Positions 5,798-6,973 of a stretch of DNA of 6,973 bases are shown piece after piece; positions within the stretch are counted from its first letter, which is position 1, and each line of letters starts with the position of its first letter. The notes beneath the pieces are model-generated. The model was not told the DNA's origin. It made no database searches and saw nothing but the letters and a program-made list of their open reading frames with translations. Origin of the DNA: an uncultured Erysipelotrichaceae bacterium. Its GTDB lineage: Bacteria > Bacillota_I > Bacilli_A > Erysipelotrichales > Coprobacillaceae. The position numbers and the translations under genes are program-made. Where the stretch lies: positions 1 through 6,973 of the forward strand of contig UQVG01000105.1 in the NCBI GenBank assembly GCA_900544435.1, given 5' to 3'.

Positions 5798-6556
5798 ATG
5801 GGAAAATTGGATAATAAAGTGGCAATTATTACAGGAGGAAATGCTGGCGTAGGTAAAGAAATCGCTAAATTGTTTGCAAGCGAAGGAGCAAAAGTTGTTA
5901 TTTCAGCAAGACGTCAACAAGTCTTGGAAGAAGCAGCAAAAGAAATTGAAGCAGCAGGAGGAACTGTTTTATGTGTTCCTACTGATATTTCTAAAGTGGA
6001 TGATGTTAAAAACTTAGTAAGTAAAACAGTTGAAACTTTTGGTCAATTAGATATTTTAATTAATAATGCAGGTGTTTTAGATAAAGGATTAAATGCGATT
6101 GATCAAATTGATTATGATGATTTAAATAGAGTTATTGATATTAATCAAAAAGGAACAATGTATTGTATGTCAGAAGCATTAAAAGTGATGAAAAGTGGAG
6201 CTTCTATCGTTAATATCTCAAGTGTTGCTGGACAATATGGTGCTGGTGGTGCTGTTTATGTATCTACTAAAGCAGCAATTATTGGGGTAACAAAACATGC
6301 AGCAATGCGTTTTGCTAAAGAAAAAATTAGATGTAATGTTATCTGTCCAGGAAGTATTACAACAGATATGGCAGCAGGATTAACACCTGATACAATGGAT
6401 ATGAAAATGATGGGTGCTATGTCAGCTCATAGTGATTTAACACTTCAACCTTGTAGTCCATTAGATGTTGCAAAAGTAGCACTTTTCTTAGCAAGTGATG
6501 ATGCAGCACCACTTACAGGACAAGTTGTTGTAAGTGATTATGGAGTAGATTTATAA
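5798..6556 (+). CDS. Short-chain dehydrogenase/reductase (SDR family, FabG-like)
   Basis: This is a classical NAD(P)-dependent oxidoreductase of 252 residues, the usual length, with a Rossmann fold that reduces or oxidises a carbonyl/hydroxyl pair. It has the cofactor motif TGGNAGVG at 12-19, a basic SARR after the second strand (36-39) that favours NADP(H), NNAG at 89-92 and the structural N116. The catalytic serine lies in NISSVAG (141/142), Y154 and K158 in YVSTK, and PG at 184-185. It is soluble and cytoplasmic. AGGAGG lies 8 bases before the ATG. A cre-like box is upstream and a long hairpin terminator downstream, so it is a single-gene unit. The general fold resembles FabG, glucose dehydrogenases and hydroxysteroid dehydrogenases. 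No fatty-acid synthesis neighbours are present, so I do not call it fabG, and the substrate remains unknown. Confidence 0.93.
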   Translation: MGKLDNKVAIITGGNAGVGKEIAKLFASEGAKVVISARRQQVLEEAAKEIEAAGGTVLCVPTDISKVDDVKNLVSKTVETFGQLDILINNAGVLDKGLNAIDQIDYDDLNRVIDINQKGTMYCMSEALKVMKSGASIVNISSVAGQYGAGGAVYVSTKAAIIGVTKHAAMRFAKEKIRCNVICPGSITTDMAAGLTPDTMDMKMMGAMSAHSDLTLQPCSPLDVAKVALFLASDDAAPLTGQVVVSDYGVDL

Positions 6557-6566
6557 TATAAAAAAT

Positions 6567-6616
6567 AAAGAGATTTCATTTATTATTGAAGCAGTCAATA
6601 ATAGAAATCTCTTTTT
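6567..6616. terminator. Long bidirectional terminator
   Basis: AAAGAGATTTC pairs exactly with GAAATCTCTTT, and inside it TATTATTGA pairs exactly with TCAATAATA. There is a three-base bulge on one side and a five-base loop AGCAG. T-runs follow in both directions (TTTTT on the plus strand, TTTATTTTTT on the minus). It serves the dehydrogenase gene and the convergent gene that ends at 6621. Confidence 0.88.
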
Positions 6617-6620
6617 CATT

Positions 6621-6973
6621 TTAATCATTACTTAATTTAACAGGTACATACACAATACGTCCTCTAATTATTTGTTTATAAATATTTATGTGGTTTTTAG
6701 CTTGTACAATCCAAATAGGATATATATTTAAAATATCATGGCCTTCATCTTCATTAGAAGCAGCTACTTCTGATAAAAGAAAGGATCCATTAACGAACAA
6801 AAGTACTGGAATATTATCCGTTTTATTTTCTTTATATGAATAAATATAAAACTTTATTCTTCCTTTATTAGTAATATCTATATTGCATTTTAAATCATAA
6901 TTCAGTTTGACTTCTCTACATAAAGTATCCTTATAATCATTAATTACAACATCATGTATAAAGTCTTTGATTT
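6621..6973 (-). CDS. Unrecognised protein, C-terminal part only
   Basis: An open minus-strand frame runs from the right edge to TAA at 6621-6623, giving 116 residues with no start inside the window, so the N-terminus is missing. I do not recognise the family. The visible part is mostly predicted beta strands, with hydrophobic segments such as KFYIYSYK, IPVLLFVNGSFLLS and YPIWIVQA, an acidic stretch NEDEGHD, and a basic end IIRGRIVYVPVKL. There is no membrane helix or signal in this part. Codon use matches the neighbours, and the terminator placed 5 bases past the stop supports a real gene. Its function cannot be stated. Confidence 0.7.
   Translation of the reverse strand, partial: IKDFIHDVVINDYKDTLCREVKLNYDLKCNIDITNKGRIKFYIYSYKENKTDNIPVLLFVNGSFLLSEVAASNEDEGHDILNIYPIWIVQAKNHINIYKQIIRGRIVYVPVKLSND

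Overview
The window is AT-rich and looks like chromosomal DNA from a Gram-positive Firmicute. The cues are strong purine-rich ribosome binding sites (AGGAGG), a glucose-family phosphotransferase permease with a PRD antiterminator, a likely CcpA (cre) box, and TAA/TAG stops with the standard code. The style fits a gut Erysipelotrichia or related low-GC lineage, but that placement is inference. I see no rRNA, tRNA, CRISPR array or intact mobile element.

Left part, minus strand, 111-3149: a two-gene operon encodes a three-domain PTS sugar permease (EIICBA, 3035 to 954) followed 9 bases later by a BglG/LicT/GlcT-type RNA-binding antiterminator (944 to 111). Between the permease start and its putative promoter lies a small perfect hairpin with a U-tract, placed where an antiterminator-controlled terminator would be. 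The likely circuit is sugar uptake with autoregulation by antitermination, where the permease phosphorylates and so controls its own antiterminator. A divergent plus-strand gene (3150-3530) encodes a small NTF2/SnoaL-like protein and ends in a strong bidirectional terminator.

Middle, minus strand, 3568-5639: a 54-residue orphan protein, then a large cell-surface protein. The surface protein has an N-terminal membrane anchor, an Asn/Gln/Ser-rich linker, two further membrane helices and an extracellular right-handed beta-helix of about 350 residues. Its real start, with a perfect AGGAGG and a signal-anchor sequence, lies at 5639 in another frame. The gene therefore carries a one-base frameshift near 5578-5580 (or a sequencing error, or a recoding event). 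This is the most interesting single observation in the window.

Right part: a divergent plus-strand short-chain dehydrogenase/reductase gene (5798-6556) has a cre-like palindrome and an extended -10 directly upstream. A long bidirectional hairpin terminator separates it from the 3' end of an unrecognised minus-strand gene that runs off the right edge (6621 to beyond 6973).

The genes are mostly ordinary single functions in convergent or divergent arrangement, separated by clear terminators. Only the PTS pair is a demonstrable operon. I do not see a convincing undescribed multi-gene system.
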